NCBI GenBank assembly: GCA_964510315.1
Contig: CAZEAP010000049.1
Location: 1-12,719 of the forward strand
Length of the DNA: 12,719 bases
Origin: CAZEAP01 sp964510315
GTDB lineage: Bacteria > Planctomycetota > Brocadiia > SM23-32
Direction of reading: 5' to 3'
Part shown: in pieces, positions 6,939 through 12,719 of the stretch
Position numbering within the stretch: the stretch's first letter is position 1
How the letters are laid out: every line of letters begins with the position of its first letter
Made by a program: the position numbers and the translations under genes
Notes under the pieces: model-generated
What the model was told of the DNA's origin: nothing
Seen by the model: only the letters and a program-made list of their open reading frames with translations
The model's database searches: none

Positions 6939-7289
6939 TCAGAAATCTGCCGCCATCGATGAGAGGCGTTCCATGGTCTGCTCTGCCACCTTTCTCTCCT
7001 TGGTGAAATAACGCCTCATGCGTTCCACGAGGGCGCGCCTCTCCTCGGTAGTGTCGAAGTGTTCGAGCAGGCGGCGTGTCCATACAAGATTTGCCTCCAC
7101 CTCATCGGGTATTCTCTCGCTGTCGTGCCGGACGGCGTCCTGGGGACACACCTCGTGGCAGAGGCCGCACCGAATACACTCCTCCTCCTCGACGCGGGCC
7201 AGCCCGTCGACCATGGTGATCGCCCCGACCGGACATTCCTCCACACACAGGCCACAGCCGACACACATCTCTTCGCTTACCCAGGGCAT
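6939..7289 (-). CDS. 2[4Fe-4S] ferredoxin with C-terminal helical extension
   Basis: Small cytoplasmic electron carrier of 116 residues. Two classical cluster motifs are complete: C9-x2-C12-x2-C15-x3-C19-P and C38-x2-C41-x2-C44-x3-C48-P. A charged tail of about 65 residues follows, predicted helical from its sequence (around residues 60-110, with MRRYFTKERKVAEQTMERL), which exceeds the usual ~55-60-residue bacterial ferredoxin and may bind a partner. The ATG at 7289 is picked because AAAGGAGG lies 7 nt upstream; the frame is open further upstream but that part overlaps the neighbouring methyltransferase gene. It starts 31 nt after that gene's stop, so the two are probably co-transcribed. The redox partner is unknown. 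Confidence 0.92.
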   Translation of the reverse strand: MPWVSEEMCVGCGLCVEECPVGAITMVDGLARVEEEECIRCGLCHEVCPQDAVRHDSERIPDEVEANLVWTRRLLEHFDTTEERRALVERMRRYFTKERKVAEQTMERLSSMAADF

Positions 7290-7320
7290 GCAACTGCCTC
7301 CTTTGCCGCCAGTTGAGTGA

Positions 7321-8217
7321 TCAGGCGCTCCCGGTGCCCGTTGGTTTTCGGGCCCTAACGACGAGGTAGTCACCCGCTTTCCGAAGCTTAATCTCCTTGA
7401 AACCCACCTGTGGCAACAGCCGCTTCCATTCTTCGCGCGAGATGGCAAGGAAGCTGTGCCATCCATGGTGCAGAAAACCTTCCAGTCCGACCACAAAGTC
7501 CATGCACAAAAACAATGCTCCCGGCCTCAGCAGACGCCGGACGGCCCTGAGACACAGCATCTGGTCCTCCATGCAATGCAGTGCCTGGCTGCTGACCACG
7601 TAGTGGAACCTGCGGTCCGTTTCGGCAAGGCTGGCGACGGAGGTCTCCCGGAACTCCAGGCGGCCCCCGGGTGACTCGGCCTTCTTGACGGCTGATTGGA
7701 TGCTGTCTTTCGAGTAATCGAAGCTGCCCGAATCGATTCCAAGCACCCGGCAGCCCTCCTCGGCAAGCTGGAAGGCGAGGAATCCCTCACCTGTGCCGAC
7801 ATCCAGCACGCTTTCCCCTCGCTTGCATCCGCCCATGAGGCCCAGCAGCTTGCGTGCGGCCCTCTGTTTGCCGTCGGTATCATCTTGCTTCTGTTTCTCG
7901 TATTCCGACAACCTGTCCCGGCCTCGCGTGGTCAGGCGCCACGTCTTCTCGGACTGCTCCACCAGGCCTTGTCTTTTCAGTTGTCGCACTACGAGCCGAA
8001 GATCACGCTCGCTGACGAGCAGCACGCCCGAAGGCCTTACGTCTCGGTTTTCACGGCTCTCGGCCTTGACGGTCTGCCTCATGTCCACCTGGGACATGGG
8101 TCTGTCCTGCAACATCACCAGTACGTAATAGCGCAGGAACTCTCGGATGCTCGGCCCCTCCCTGGGGGAGAGGTTTGTGGACCGAGACCCGTCCTCTGCC
8201 GGTGCGGTTGCTTTCAT
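7321..8217 (-). CDS. Winged-helix/SAM-methyltransferase fusion protein
   Basis: A 298-residue protein with two parts. Residues about 22-108 look like a winged helix DNA-binding domain: FLRYYVLVML, VSERDLRLVVRQLKRQGLVEQ and WRLTTRGRDRL follow the helix-helix-recognition helix-wing order. Residues about 115-290 are a class I SAM-dependent methyltransferase: motif I VLDVGTGEG (137-145), acidic GID (160-162), SSQALHCMED (199-208) and LRRLLRPGALFLCMD. The product could be a regulator that methylates something, or a methyltransferase whose N-terminal domain recognises a macromolecule; the substrate cannot be told. A GAGG-like ribosome site precedes the ATG at 8217. It lies 27 nt after the DUF1638 gene and 31 nt before the ferredoxin gene. 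The domain pairing is uncommon. Confidence 0.8.
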   Translation of the reverse strand: MKATAPAEDGSRSTNLSPREGPSIREFLRYYVLVMLQDRPMSQVDMRQTVKAESRENRDVRPSGVLLVSERDLRLVVRQLKRQGLVEQSEKTWRLTTRGRDRLSEYEKQKQDDTDGKQRAARKLLGLMGGCKRGESVLDVGTGEGFLAFQLAEEGCRVLGIDSGSFDYSKDSIQSAVKKAESPGGRLEFRETSVASLAETDRRFHYVVSSQALHCMEDQMLCLRAVRRLLRPGALFLCMDFVVGLEGFLHHGWHSFLAISREEWKRLLPQVGFKEIKLRKAGDYLVVRARKPTGTGSA

Positions 8218-8244
8218 CTTTGCCGCCTCGCTGCCCGCGCGGCC

Positions 8245-8871
8245 TCAACCGGCCGCTTGCGAGAGCAGCTCCTGAAGACGATGTAAGGAGACGTCAACGG
8301 GTTCAATGGCGATCTTCATCCAGTCGGAGAAGGCCAGCACTTCCTCGGGCTTCTCCCGGGCCCACTGCTGGTAGAAGCCGGTAGCGTCCAGCAGGACGGC
8401 CCTCTCGTTTTGGGGGAAAGTCTCGTTTGCCTTGCCGGCGTCCCAATCCTTGAAAATGTAGCGCCAGTGCCTCACCCAGCCCGGGGTCAGCCAGTAGACA
8501 TTCTGCCCATTGGCAATGTGTTCACGCTGTTGGGCATCGGCCAGCATGTCCACGCAGTTCAAGGCGTCGACCCGGCGGGAGTCTTCCCCCTGTTCGCGAA
8601 GCAGCCCATCCACGTCCCTCGAAGGATCGCTGTAATCCACGAAACACCTGGAACCGTATACAACGATCACCCGATCGGTGCAGTCCCCGACCCTGGCCAC
8701 CTGCCTGGTGAGTTGCTTTTCGAGTTCCTTGGGCCTTTCGTGCAGGCCGGGTGCGGTGAACAGGACGGAGTCCGCGTCGAGAAACCCCCGCTCCTGGAGG
8801 GCGGATATCTCACCGCGCAACGTCCCGCAGGAAACGACTCCACAGCCCGCAAAGGAAAACTCAGGACCCAT
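8245..8871 (-). CDS. DUF1638-domain protein
   Basis: A 208-residue protein that matches the DUF1638 family by its pattern: an early CGTLRGEI block (15-22), PGLHERPKEL (41-50), RVIVVYGSRC (67-76), a cysteine-bearing middle section (LNCVDMLADAQ), VYWLTPGWVRHW (125-136) and the late AVLLDATGFYQQW. The family has no proven function; members often occur near corrinoid and methyl-transfer genes of anaerobes. Several cysteines (10, 15, 64, 76, 106) could bind metal. The ATG at 8871 is chosen because GGAGG lies about 8 nt upstream and the family homology begins there; a longer frame to 8979 would run back through the promoter. It is the first gene of the leftward operon, with a leader of about 70 nt from the promoter at 8951-8979. 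Confidence 0.8.
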   Translation of the reverse strand: MGPEFSFAGCGVVSCGTLRGEISALQERGFLDADSVLFTAPGLHERPKELEKQLTRQVARVGDCTDRVIVVYGSRCFVDYSDPSRDVDGLLREQGEDSRRVDALNCVDMLADAQQREHIANGQNVYWLTPGWVRHWRYIFKDWDAGKANETFPQNERAVLLDATGFYQQWAREKPEEVLAFSDWMKIAIEPVDVSLHRLQELLSQAAG

Positions 8872-8950
8872 GGGCGAGACCTCCAGCGAAATCGGCGACC
8901 GGTGAAGATGGCGCGCTGCCGGTCCGGACGTCGCGCGGTATTCTACGCGT

Positions 8951-8979
8951 AGTATAATGTTCGAGGTCTCGAACATCAA
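8951..8979 (-). promoter_or_regulatory. Sigma70-type promoter of the DUF1638 operon
   Basis: On the minus strand, TTGATG (8979-8974), a spacer of exactly 17 nt and TATACT (8956-8951) form a good promoter: 4 of 6 and 5 of 6 matches to consensus at the ideal spacing. Transcription would start near 8944, about 70 nt before the DUF1638 start. Confidence 0.7.
8957..8976. promoter_or_regulatory. Palindromic operator filling the promoter spacer
   Basis: A perfect inverted repeat, ATGTTCGAG-GT-CTCGAACAT, has 9-bp arms (8957-8965 and 8968-8976). It covers the whole 17-nt spacer and three bases of the -35 box of the leftward promoter, so a bound dimer would block RNA polymerase. The adjacent broken DtxR-family regulator is the obvious candidate binder, though this is inferred. 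A second, imperfect palindrome (8939-8956, core CTACGCGTAG) covers the -10 box and start region. Confidence 0.65.
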
Positions 8980-9507
8980 GCAGGGGGGAAGCTCGGGAAG
9001 TGGGCAGTTCCGTGCCGCGCTGGAGGGTTACCCGCAGGCCATCTTCCGCATCGAACGGCGGGAGCAGCACACTCACGCTGACGACATCGCGGCTGCTCTC
9101 GACGTGGCCAAATCCGCCGTAACCACCGCGCTGCCGAGCCTTTCGGAGAAAGGGTTCGTCAACTATGAACGCTACGAGCCGGTCGCTTCCTCGAACCGGG
9201 GTGGAAAGCCGGACGAATCGTTCTGCGGCACGGGGTTATCAGGAATTTCCTGGTGAGCGTTCTCGGCATGGAAGCCGAACGGGCTGACTCCATCTCTTGT
9301 GGCATGGAGCATGCCATCGGCAGGGATGCCCTCGACCGTCCCGTCTGCTTTTTGGCCTTCGTAGGGGAGCGCCGCGAAGAGGGACAGAGCTGGCTGGGCG
9401 AGTTCCGTCGGTTCACGCGGGAAGGCACTTCCGGCGAAACCGGGCAAGAGTGCATGCAGCAGTACCTGCACCGGGTGGGAACCGAGGAACCGGGCGAAAC
9501 GCCGTAA
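8957..9507 (+). pseudogene. DtxR-family metal-dependent regulator, frameshifted
   Basis: Two overlapping frames together make one DtxR-family repressor. Bases up to about 9217 encode the winged helix (YPQAIFRIERREQ, HADDIAAALDVAKSAV, LSEKGFVNYE). The frame then shifts by one and continues as IVLRHGVIRNFLVSVLGME, ERADSISCGMEHAI and DRPVCFLAFV, the metal-binding and dimerisation domain, to a TAA at 9505-9507. Restoring a single A in GAATC at 9215-9219 (giving GAAATC) joins them as DE-IVLRH. In-frame translation without the repair ends at 9254-9256. Changes at normally conserved spots (GYPQAI, VASSNRGGK) hint at relaxed selection. The true start is unclear: the ATG at 8957 lies inside the operator and no good start or ribosome site is seen just before the homology. 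Either a pseudogene or a sequencing error. Confidence 0.82.
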
Positions 9508-9550
9508 CGCAAACGCGGCTGCATCCGGCGGGTCGGGCCGATGGCGCCCC

Positions 9551-10480
9551 TCAGGCCTCCTCGAACAGCCACGTGGTCAGGTAGCGCTCGCCGGTGTCGG
9601 GCAGGACCACCACCAGGAGCTTGCCCTCGTTCTCCTCCCGGCCCGCGACCTGGAGGGCGGCGCAGGCGGCGGCCCCGCAGGAGATTCCGGCCAGGACGCC
9701 CTCCTCCCGGGCCAGGCGGCGGGCCGTTTCCCCGGCCTGCTCGTCGGTGACCCGGACGACCTCGTCGATCAGTTCCCTTCGCAGGACTTCCGGGATGAAC
9801 CCGGCCCCGATGCCCTGGATCTTGTGGGGCCCCGGCCCGCCGCCGGAAAGCACCGGGGAACCTTCCGGCTCGACGGCGACCATCTGCACCTCGGGCTTGC
9901 GCTCCTTCAGGGCCTCCCCGAGGCCTGTGATGGTGCCGCCGGTGCCGACGCCGGCCACCACGATGTCGACCTCCCCGTCGGTGTCCCGCCATATCTCCTC
10001 GGCGGTGGTCTCCCGGTGGATCCGGGGGTTGGCGGGGTTCTTGAACTGCTGGGGCATGAAGGCGCCGGGGGTCTCCTCGACTATCTGCTCGGCCTTCTCG
10101 ACGGCGCCGGGCATGCCGTCCTCGCCGGGAGTAAGGACCAGCTCGGCCCCGAGTATGCGCAGCAGTTGCCGCCGCTCCATGCTCATCGTGTCGGGCATGG
10201 TCAGGATCAGTTTGTAACCCCTGGCGGCGCAGACGAAGGCCAGGGCTATGCCGGTGTTGCCGCTGGTGGGCTCCACCACGGTGGTGCCTTCCTCCAGGAG
10301 CCCTTTCTCCTCGGCGTCGTCGATCATGCTGACGCCTATGCGGTCCTTGACGCTGGAGAGGGGGTTGAAGGATTCCAGCTTTCCCACCACCCGCGCAGCG
10401 GTTCCCTCGGCGATCCGGTCAAGCCTGACCAACGGGGTATCGCCGATGGTCTTTGTTATGTCGTCGTATATCCTGCTCAT
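9551..10480 (-). CDS. cysK: Cysteine synthase (O-acetylserine sulfhydrylase)
   Basis: PLP enzyme that makes cysteine from O-acetylserine and sulfide, cytoplasmic, 309 residues, the usual CysK length. The PLP-binding lysine is Lys45 in SSVKDR. The substrate loop PTSGNTG is at 71-77, the phosphate-binding glycines GTGGT at 179-183, the pyridine-ring contact is Ser267 in GISCGA, and the C-terminus has the typical PDTGERYLTT. The ATG at 10480 is favoured by GGAGGAG a few bases upstream and by homology starting with IYDDITKTIGDTPLV; the longer frame would overlap the regulator gene. It lies 41 nt downstream of the Rrf2-type regulator and is probably controlled by it. Confidence 0.96.
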   Translation of the reverse strand: MSRIYDDITKTIGDTPLVRLDRIAEGTAARVVGKLESFNPLSSVKDRIGVSMIDDAEEKGLLEEGTTVVEPTSGNTGIALAFVCAARGYKLILTMPDTMSMERRQLLRILGAELVLTPGEDGMPGAVEKAEQIVEETPGAFMPQQFKNPANPRIHRETTAEEIWRDTDGEVDIVVAGVGTGGTITGLGEALKERKPEVQMVAVEPEGSPVLSGGGPGPHKIQGIGAGFIPEVLRRELIDEVVRVTDEQAGETARRLAREEGVLAGISCGAAACAALQVAGREENEGKLLVVVLPDTGERYLTTWLFEEA

Positions 10481-10521
10481 CTGCTCCTCCGCTGGCGAAA
10501 ACTTGTCGACCTGAGGGCTTC

Positions 10522-10968
10522 TCAGATGTAGTACATGGGGGCCGCCTCCCGGCCCCTGTTCTTCCTGACTCTTTCGGCCAGGTCCGCCAGTGTCGTTTTC
10601 TCCAGCACCTCCATTATGGCTTCTTTCACCTCCGACCAGGTGGACCGGGTGGGACAGCGGTCCTCCAGCGGGCACTCCCCGGCCTGGTCAAGGCACGCCA
10701 CGGGCGCCGGTGAGCCCTCCAGGGCCCGGAACACCTCGCTGAGCCTGCACTCCCCCGGCGGCACCGCCAGCCGGTAACCGCCGTGAAGCCCCCGGACGGA
10801 CTCGACGATGCCGGCGGCCTTCAACCGCGACATGATCTGCTCGAGGTACTTGGCGGAGATCTCCTGCCGGTCGGCCAGCTCACGCACGGAGATGGTCCCT
10901 TGGGGATAGGCCACGGCCAGTTCGGCCAGCGCCCGGCTGCCGTATCGCAACTTGGTTGAGAACTGCAT
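10522..10968 (-). CDS. Rrf2/IscR-family transcriptional regulator
   Basis: A 148-residue winged-helix repressor of the Rrf2 family, which includes IscR (iron-sulfur), CymR (cysteine) and NsrR. The N-terminus MQFSTKLRYGSRALAELA, the recognition helix region (ISAKYLEQIMSRLKAAGIV) and the wing motif SVRGLHGGYRLA (57-68) are standard. Three cysteines, Cys92, Cys99 and Cys105 (spacing 6 and 5), occupy the Fe-S cluster loop; IscR has 5 and 5, so a cluster is plausible but its type is open. CymR proteins lack such cysteines. It is the first gene before cysK and has its own promoter, so it likely controls itself and cysteine synthesis in response to iron-sulfur or cysteine status. A GAGGAG site lies about 10 nt before the start. 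Confidence 0.92.
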   Translation of the reverse strand: MQFSTKLRYGSRALAELAVAYPQGTISVRELADRQEISAKYLEQIMSRLKAAGIVESVRGLHGGYRLAVPPGECRLSEVFRALEGSPAPVACLDQAGECPLEDRCPTRSTWSEVKEAIMEVLEKTTLADLAERVRKNRGREAAPMYYI

Positions 10969-11009
10969 TTGGCGCGGACTCCTCAGATTATTCCCACCAG
11001 TACACTATG

Positions 11010-11038
11010 ATTTTAGCCCGGCCGCCTCGCCCTGTCAA
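11010..11038 (-). promoter_or_regulatory. Sigma70-type promoter of the rrf2-cysK operon
   Basis: On the minus strand, a consensus TTGACA (11038-11033), a 17-nt spacer and TAAAAT (11015-11010) stand upstream of the Rrf2-type gene. The start would be near 11003, giving a leader of about 35 nt. The -35 box lies almost at the broken edge of the arsS relic on the other strand. Confidence 0.7.
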
Positions 11039-11049
11039 GTGCCCCGTGT

Positions 11050-11232
11050 CGGAGGTGCTTCCACGACGGCGACTTCAACCTGGCACTCGGCCGGACGGTG
11101 GACCACGGTGCTCCCGCCCACATCCGGGAGTTCGACGTGGAGGCGCTGTGCGGCCGACAGGTTGCCACCGGGCAGCACTGCTACGGGTGCACAGCGGGGG
11201 CGGGCTCCTCCTGTTCGGGCGCCCTCGCCTGA
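11050..11232 (+). pseudogene. 3' relic of arsS (arsenosugar radical SAM protein)
   Basis: A frame with no start codon encodes about 60 residues matching the C-terminal DUF3641 domain of ArsS: HDGDFNLALG, then HIREFDVEALCGRQVATG, then HCYGCTAGAGSSCSGALA and a stop at 11230-11232. The family's CDFNQ-type motif and its HCxGCTAGAGSSC-x-GAL ending are clearly recognisable. The residues upstream (CRRC) may be the decayed CR-S-L-S segment. All of the radical SAM domain is missing, and upstream the sequence becomes the rrf2 promoter. In the known pathway ArsS works with ArsM in arsenosugar synthesis, so this relic belongs with the arsenic theme although it sits over 6 kb from the operon. Confidence 0.75.
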
Positions 11233-11261
11233 GACGGCGCGCGGCTGGGTCCGGCGACCTT

Positions 11262-12017
11262 CTACAGCAGGCCGAGCGAGCGCATGTAGTCGGCCGTTTT
11301 CTCGATGCCCTCTTCCCGGGAGAGGCCGGCGAGCGCCTTCTGCTCCAGGATCACCCATTCAGTCCCGCCGGCCAGGGCGGTTTTGACGATGCCCTCGACG
11401 TCGAGGATGCCCTCACCGATGGGCGCCCAGTCCCCGCGGGAGTTTGGATCGCCGACATCGCGCAGGTGGACGACGGGGCAGCGCCCCTGGTGGCGAGCGA
11501 GGAAATCGGACGGGTCCTCGCCCCCGTAACGAACCCACCCGAGGTCCACCTGGAGCTTGAGGTGCTCCGGCTTCGTGTTGGCCAGCAGCATGTCCAGCGC
11601 GCAGATGCCTTCGAAGACCGTGCCCACCTCGTGATCGTGGTTGTGGTAGCAGTACTGTAGGCCCCGCTGGTGGTAGCGCTTGCCGGTCTCGTCGTATTCG
11701 GCGGCGACCTCACGGAGCTGCTCGGGGTCTTCCACAGGTCCCCAGGCCTGGACCACGAAGTGGGATTCCAGCGCACGGCAGCAGTCCACGACCGTTCCCA
11801 GGCGGTCGCGCAGCATCTCCCGGGATCCCATGAAGGTGGTCACCTTCAGCCCCGCCTCGTCGGCCAGCCGCTTGAACTCGGCGGGAGAGGGTCCGTCCTC
11901 GAACACTCCCATTCCCACCTCGACGCCGCGGTATCCCAGCTCGGAAATCCAGGGGAGGAATCGGCTGACGTCCAGGTCCTCCGCACCTCTTGCGCGTGCC
12001 GCAAGCTGAACTTTCAT
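11262..12017 (-). CDS. Sugar phosphate isomerase/epimerase family TIM-barrel protein
   Basis: A 251-residue protein of the xylose isomerase-like TIM barrel family (AP endonuclease family 2 fold), usually divalent-metal-dependent isomerases or epimerases of sugars, inositols or hydroxypyruvate-like compounds. Likely metal ligands are Glu130 (YHNHDHE, 124-130), Asp158 (LQVDLGWV), His184 (VVHLRDV) and Glu225 (WVILEQ); GEGILD near 201-206 is also typical. No signal peptide is seen, so it is cytoplasmic. The ATG at 12017 begins at the first barrel strand (MKVQLAA); the ribosome site is weak, with a GGAGG about 15 nt upstream. The exact substrate is not determinable. It may belong, with the sulfatase, to carbohydrate use. 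It converges on the arsS relic. Confidence 0.87.
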   Translation of the reverse strand: MKVQLAARARGAEDLDVSRFLPWISELGYRGVEVGMGVFEDGPSPAEFKRLADEAGLKVTTFMGSREMLRDRLGTVVDCCRALESHFVVQAWGPVEDPEQLREVAAEYDETGKRYHQRGLQYCYHNHDHEVGTVFEGICALDMLLANTKPEHLKLQVDLGWVRYGGEDPSDFLARHQGRCPVVHLRDVGDPNSRGDWAPIGEGILDVEGIVKTALAGGTEWVILEQKALAGLSREEGIEKTADYMRSLGLL

Positions 12018-12208
12018 CGGTCTTTCTGTGCGCCTCCGAAGGAGTAACTGCCCGGCCCGCGGGGCGGGAAAACGCCGCCCACCGGTCGGACCGGAAGCCT
12101 ACGGCCGCAAAGCGCGGGGCGCAAGTGTCGGCGTTGATTCAACCGGACCTGCTCTGAAGACGCGCGCCGACAGGGAGCAGGCCGGCCCGACGCCATCGCC
12201 GCGCCGTG
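12018..12208. other. Non-coding stretch upstream of the isomerase gene
   Basis: GC-rich sequence with no convincing gene or RNA. It presumably contains the promoter of the leftward isomerase gene, but no good -35/-10 pair is visible. The frames open across it on both strands have compositionally odd proteins and run straight through the mobile element. The 75 bases after the element (12645-12719) likewise show nothing recognisable. Confidence 0.6.
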
Positions 12209-12216
12209 GGGAGGTT
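12209..12216. repeat. Left 8-bp target site duplication
   Basis: GGGAGGTT directly abuts the left inverted terminal repeat and is repeated exactly at 12637-12644. Confidence 0.85.
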
Positions 12217-12636
12217 GTACGCGTTTACCGTGGACGCTTTGGGGGTTGTGCCTGTTCGACAGCGGCAATCGGCCGTCGCCACGCGGTCCACTGCTCGGCA
12301 TCCGGCCGCCGGGCTCTACAAGAGCCCGACATACCAGCCCAGGGCGCCCTGAAAGGGCGCGACATATTCGTTCAGGTTGACAGACATCTCGCCATGTACC
12401 GGACGAGGCCTGGCTGCCCCGCGTATGTCTCGCCCCTACAGGGCTCAACCATTTTGGAGGCACGCCCAGGTCCCCAGGGCTACGCCCCGGGCTGGTATGT
12501 AACGCCCCTGCGGGGCTGCGGCGTGCCGTGTGCAGGAGGCGGGGCACTCCTTGGAAGGCTGCTCAATCGATGATCCGCGAAACGGCAAAGCCGCCGATTT
12601 GGACCATTGCTGTCGCTCGGCACGGTAAACGCGTAC
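12217..12636. mobile_element. 420-bp MITE-like non-autonomous element
   Basis: The element is bounded by perfect 16-bp terminal inverted repeats, GTACGCGTTTACCGTG (12217-12232) and its complement (12621-12636), with an 8-bp duplication GGGAGGTT immediately outside each end. It carries no recognisable transposase. Just inside the ends there is partial similarity too (CGACAGC on each side reading inward, followed within about 20 nt by ATCGGC). The GT-A start and the 8-bp duplication are compatible with mobilisation by an IS66-like transposase, which is an inference. The centre holds a set of GC-rich hairpins. The intact ends and duplication indicate a fairly recent insertion. Confidence 0.85.
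12311..12516. repeat. REP-like hairpin cluster inside the MITE
   Basis: Hairpins are GGGCTCT-ACA-AGAGCCC (12311-12327), GCGCCCT-GAA-AGGGCGC (12344-12360), GCCC-CTACA-GGGC (12432-12444), a larger imperfect one around 12470-12491 and GCCCC-TGC-GGGGC (12504-12516). The left ones are followed by GACATA and the right ones are preceded by its complement-like TATGT. ACATACCAGCCC at 12329-12340 pairs with its exact complement at 12489-12500, so the block as a whole is a branched imperfect palindrome. This resembles REP-type elements; no REP-associated transposase is in the window. Confidence 0.7.
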
Positions 12637-12644
12637 GGGAGGTT
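12637..12644. repeat. Right 8-bp target site duplication
   Basis: GGGAGGTT immediately after the right inverted terminal repeat, identical to 12209-12216. Confidence 0.85.
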
Positions 12645-12719
12645 GTGCATGGATTGTTGTTTTTTGAGCCATTTGCGCTGATCGTAAGGCGGCGTTGTGT
12701 ACGGAGTTGCCGGCAGGGC

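Noticed and set aside
8953..8958. Perfect TATAAT on the plus strand as a rightward promoter
   Set aside because: No -35 element 16-18 nt upstream (the sequence there is GC-rich), and it overlaps the leftward -10 box; the better match is the leftward promoter.
9159..9992. Minus-strand frame of 277 residues spanning dtxR-like and cysK sequence
   Set aside because: Shadow frame; composition is mostly Arg, Gly and Pro across cysK and its second half is antisense to the DtxR-like gene.
9824..10531. 235-residue open frame on the plus strand
   Set aside because: Antisense of cysK, no independent support.
11230..11232. TGA at the end of the arsS relic as a possible selenocysteine codon
   Set aside because: Some ArsS proteins contain selenocysteine, but this TGA falls exactly where the family's C-terminal SGAL ending closes, so it is an ordinary stop.
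12311..12516. CRISPR array
   Set aside because: The repeated units are hairpins of unequal spacing and orientation with no constant repeat-spacer pattern and no cas genes.
12014..12573. Overlapping open frames on both strands at the window end
   Set aside because: They cross the MITE boundary and its hairpins, and have no family signature.

Overview
The window is high-GC bacterial DNA (mostly above 60% GC by sampled lines). It probably comes from an environmental anaerobe or facultative anaerobe in the Planctomycetota/Hydrogenedentota range. That guess rests on a sulfatase, a sugar phosphate isomerase/epimerase-type TIM barrel, a DUF1638 gene, an eight-cysteine ferredoxin and palindrome-rich repeats; there is no rRNA or marker gene to confirm it.

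Region 1 (1-4651, + strand) is an arsenic operon: the 3' end of arsD, a one-domain arsA, a small FmdB-type zinc ribbon, an arsM-like methyltransferase, an ACR3 arsenite exporter and a tandem universal stress protein. The genes are tightly packed (4-nt overlap for arsD/arsA; gaps of 2 to about 54 nt elsewhere) and most have clear ribosome binding sites. The arsM-like gene is clearly poorer in GC than its neighbours and looks imported. After the usp gene comes an exact 200-bp direct copy of the acr3 3' end, so usp sits between two identical repeats. An IS1380-type transposase remnant abuts this copy (4643-4981, minus strand) and marks a rearranged edge of the arsenic island.

Region 2 (4974-8979, minus strand) reads leftward. 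DUF1638 protein, winged-helix/SAM-methyltransferase fusion, 2[4Fe-4S] ferredoxin with a helical tail, and MTH1187/YkoF-type thiamine-binding-like protein form a likely operon, followed by a heparan-N-sulfatase-like sulfatase. A good sigma70-type promoter (8951-8979) drives the operon, and its spacer is filled by a perfect 9-2-9 palindrome. Facing away from it is a DtxR-family metalloregulator gene broken by a one-base frameshift near 9217. The regulator, operator and iron-sulfur operon look like a small undescribed regulatory unit whose regulator may now be lost.

Region 3 (9551-11038, minus strand) holds an Rrf2/IscR-type regulator followed by cysteine synthase, with a TTGACA-17-TAAAAT promoter. 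On the other strand, beside that promoter, is a 3' relic of arsS, the arsenosugar radical SAM gene (about 11050-11232). It is a second arsenic relic, far from the arsenic operon. A TIM-barrel isomerase/epimerase follows on the minus strand (11262-12017).

Region 4 (12018-12719) has no convincing gene. It contains a complete 420-bp MITE-like element (12217-12636) with perfect 16-bp terminal inverted repeats and an 8-bp target duplication. Its interior is rich in GC hairpins and is itself an imperfect palindrome.
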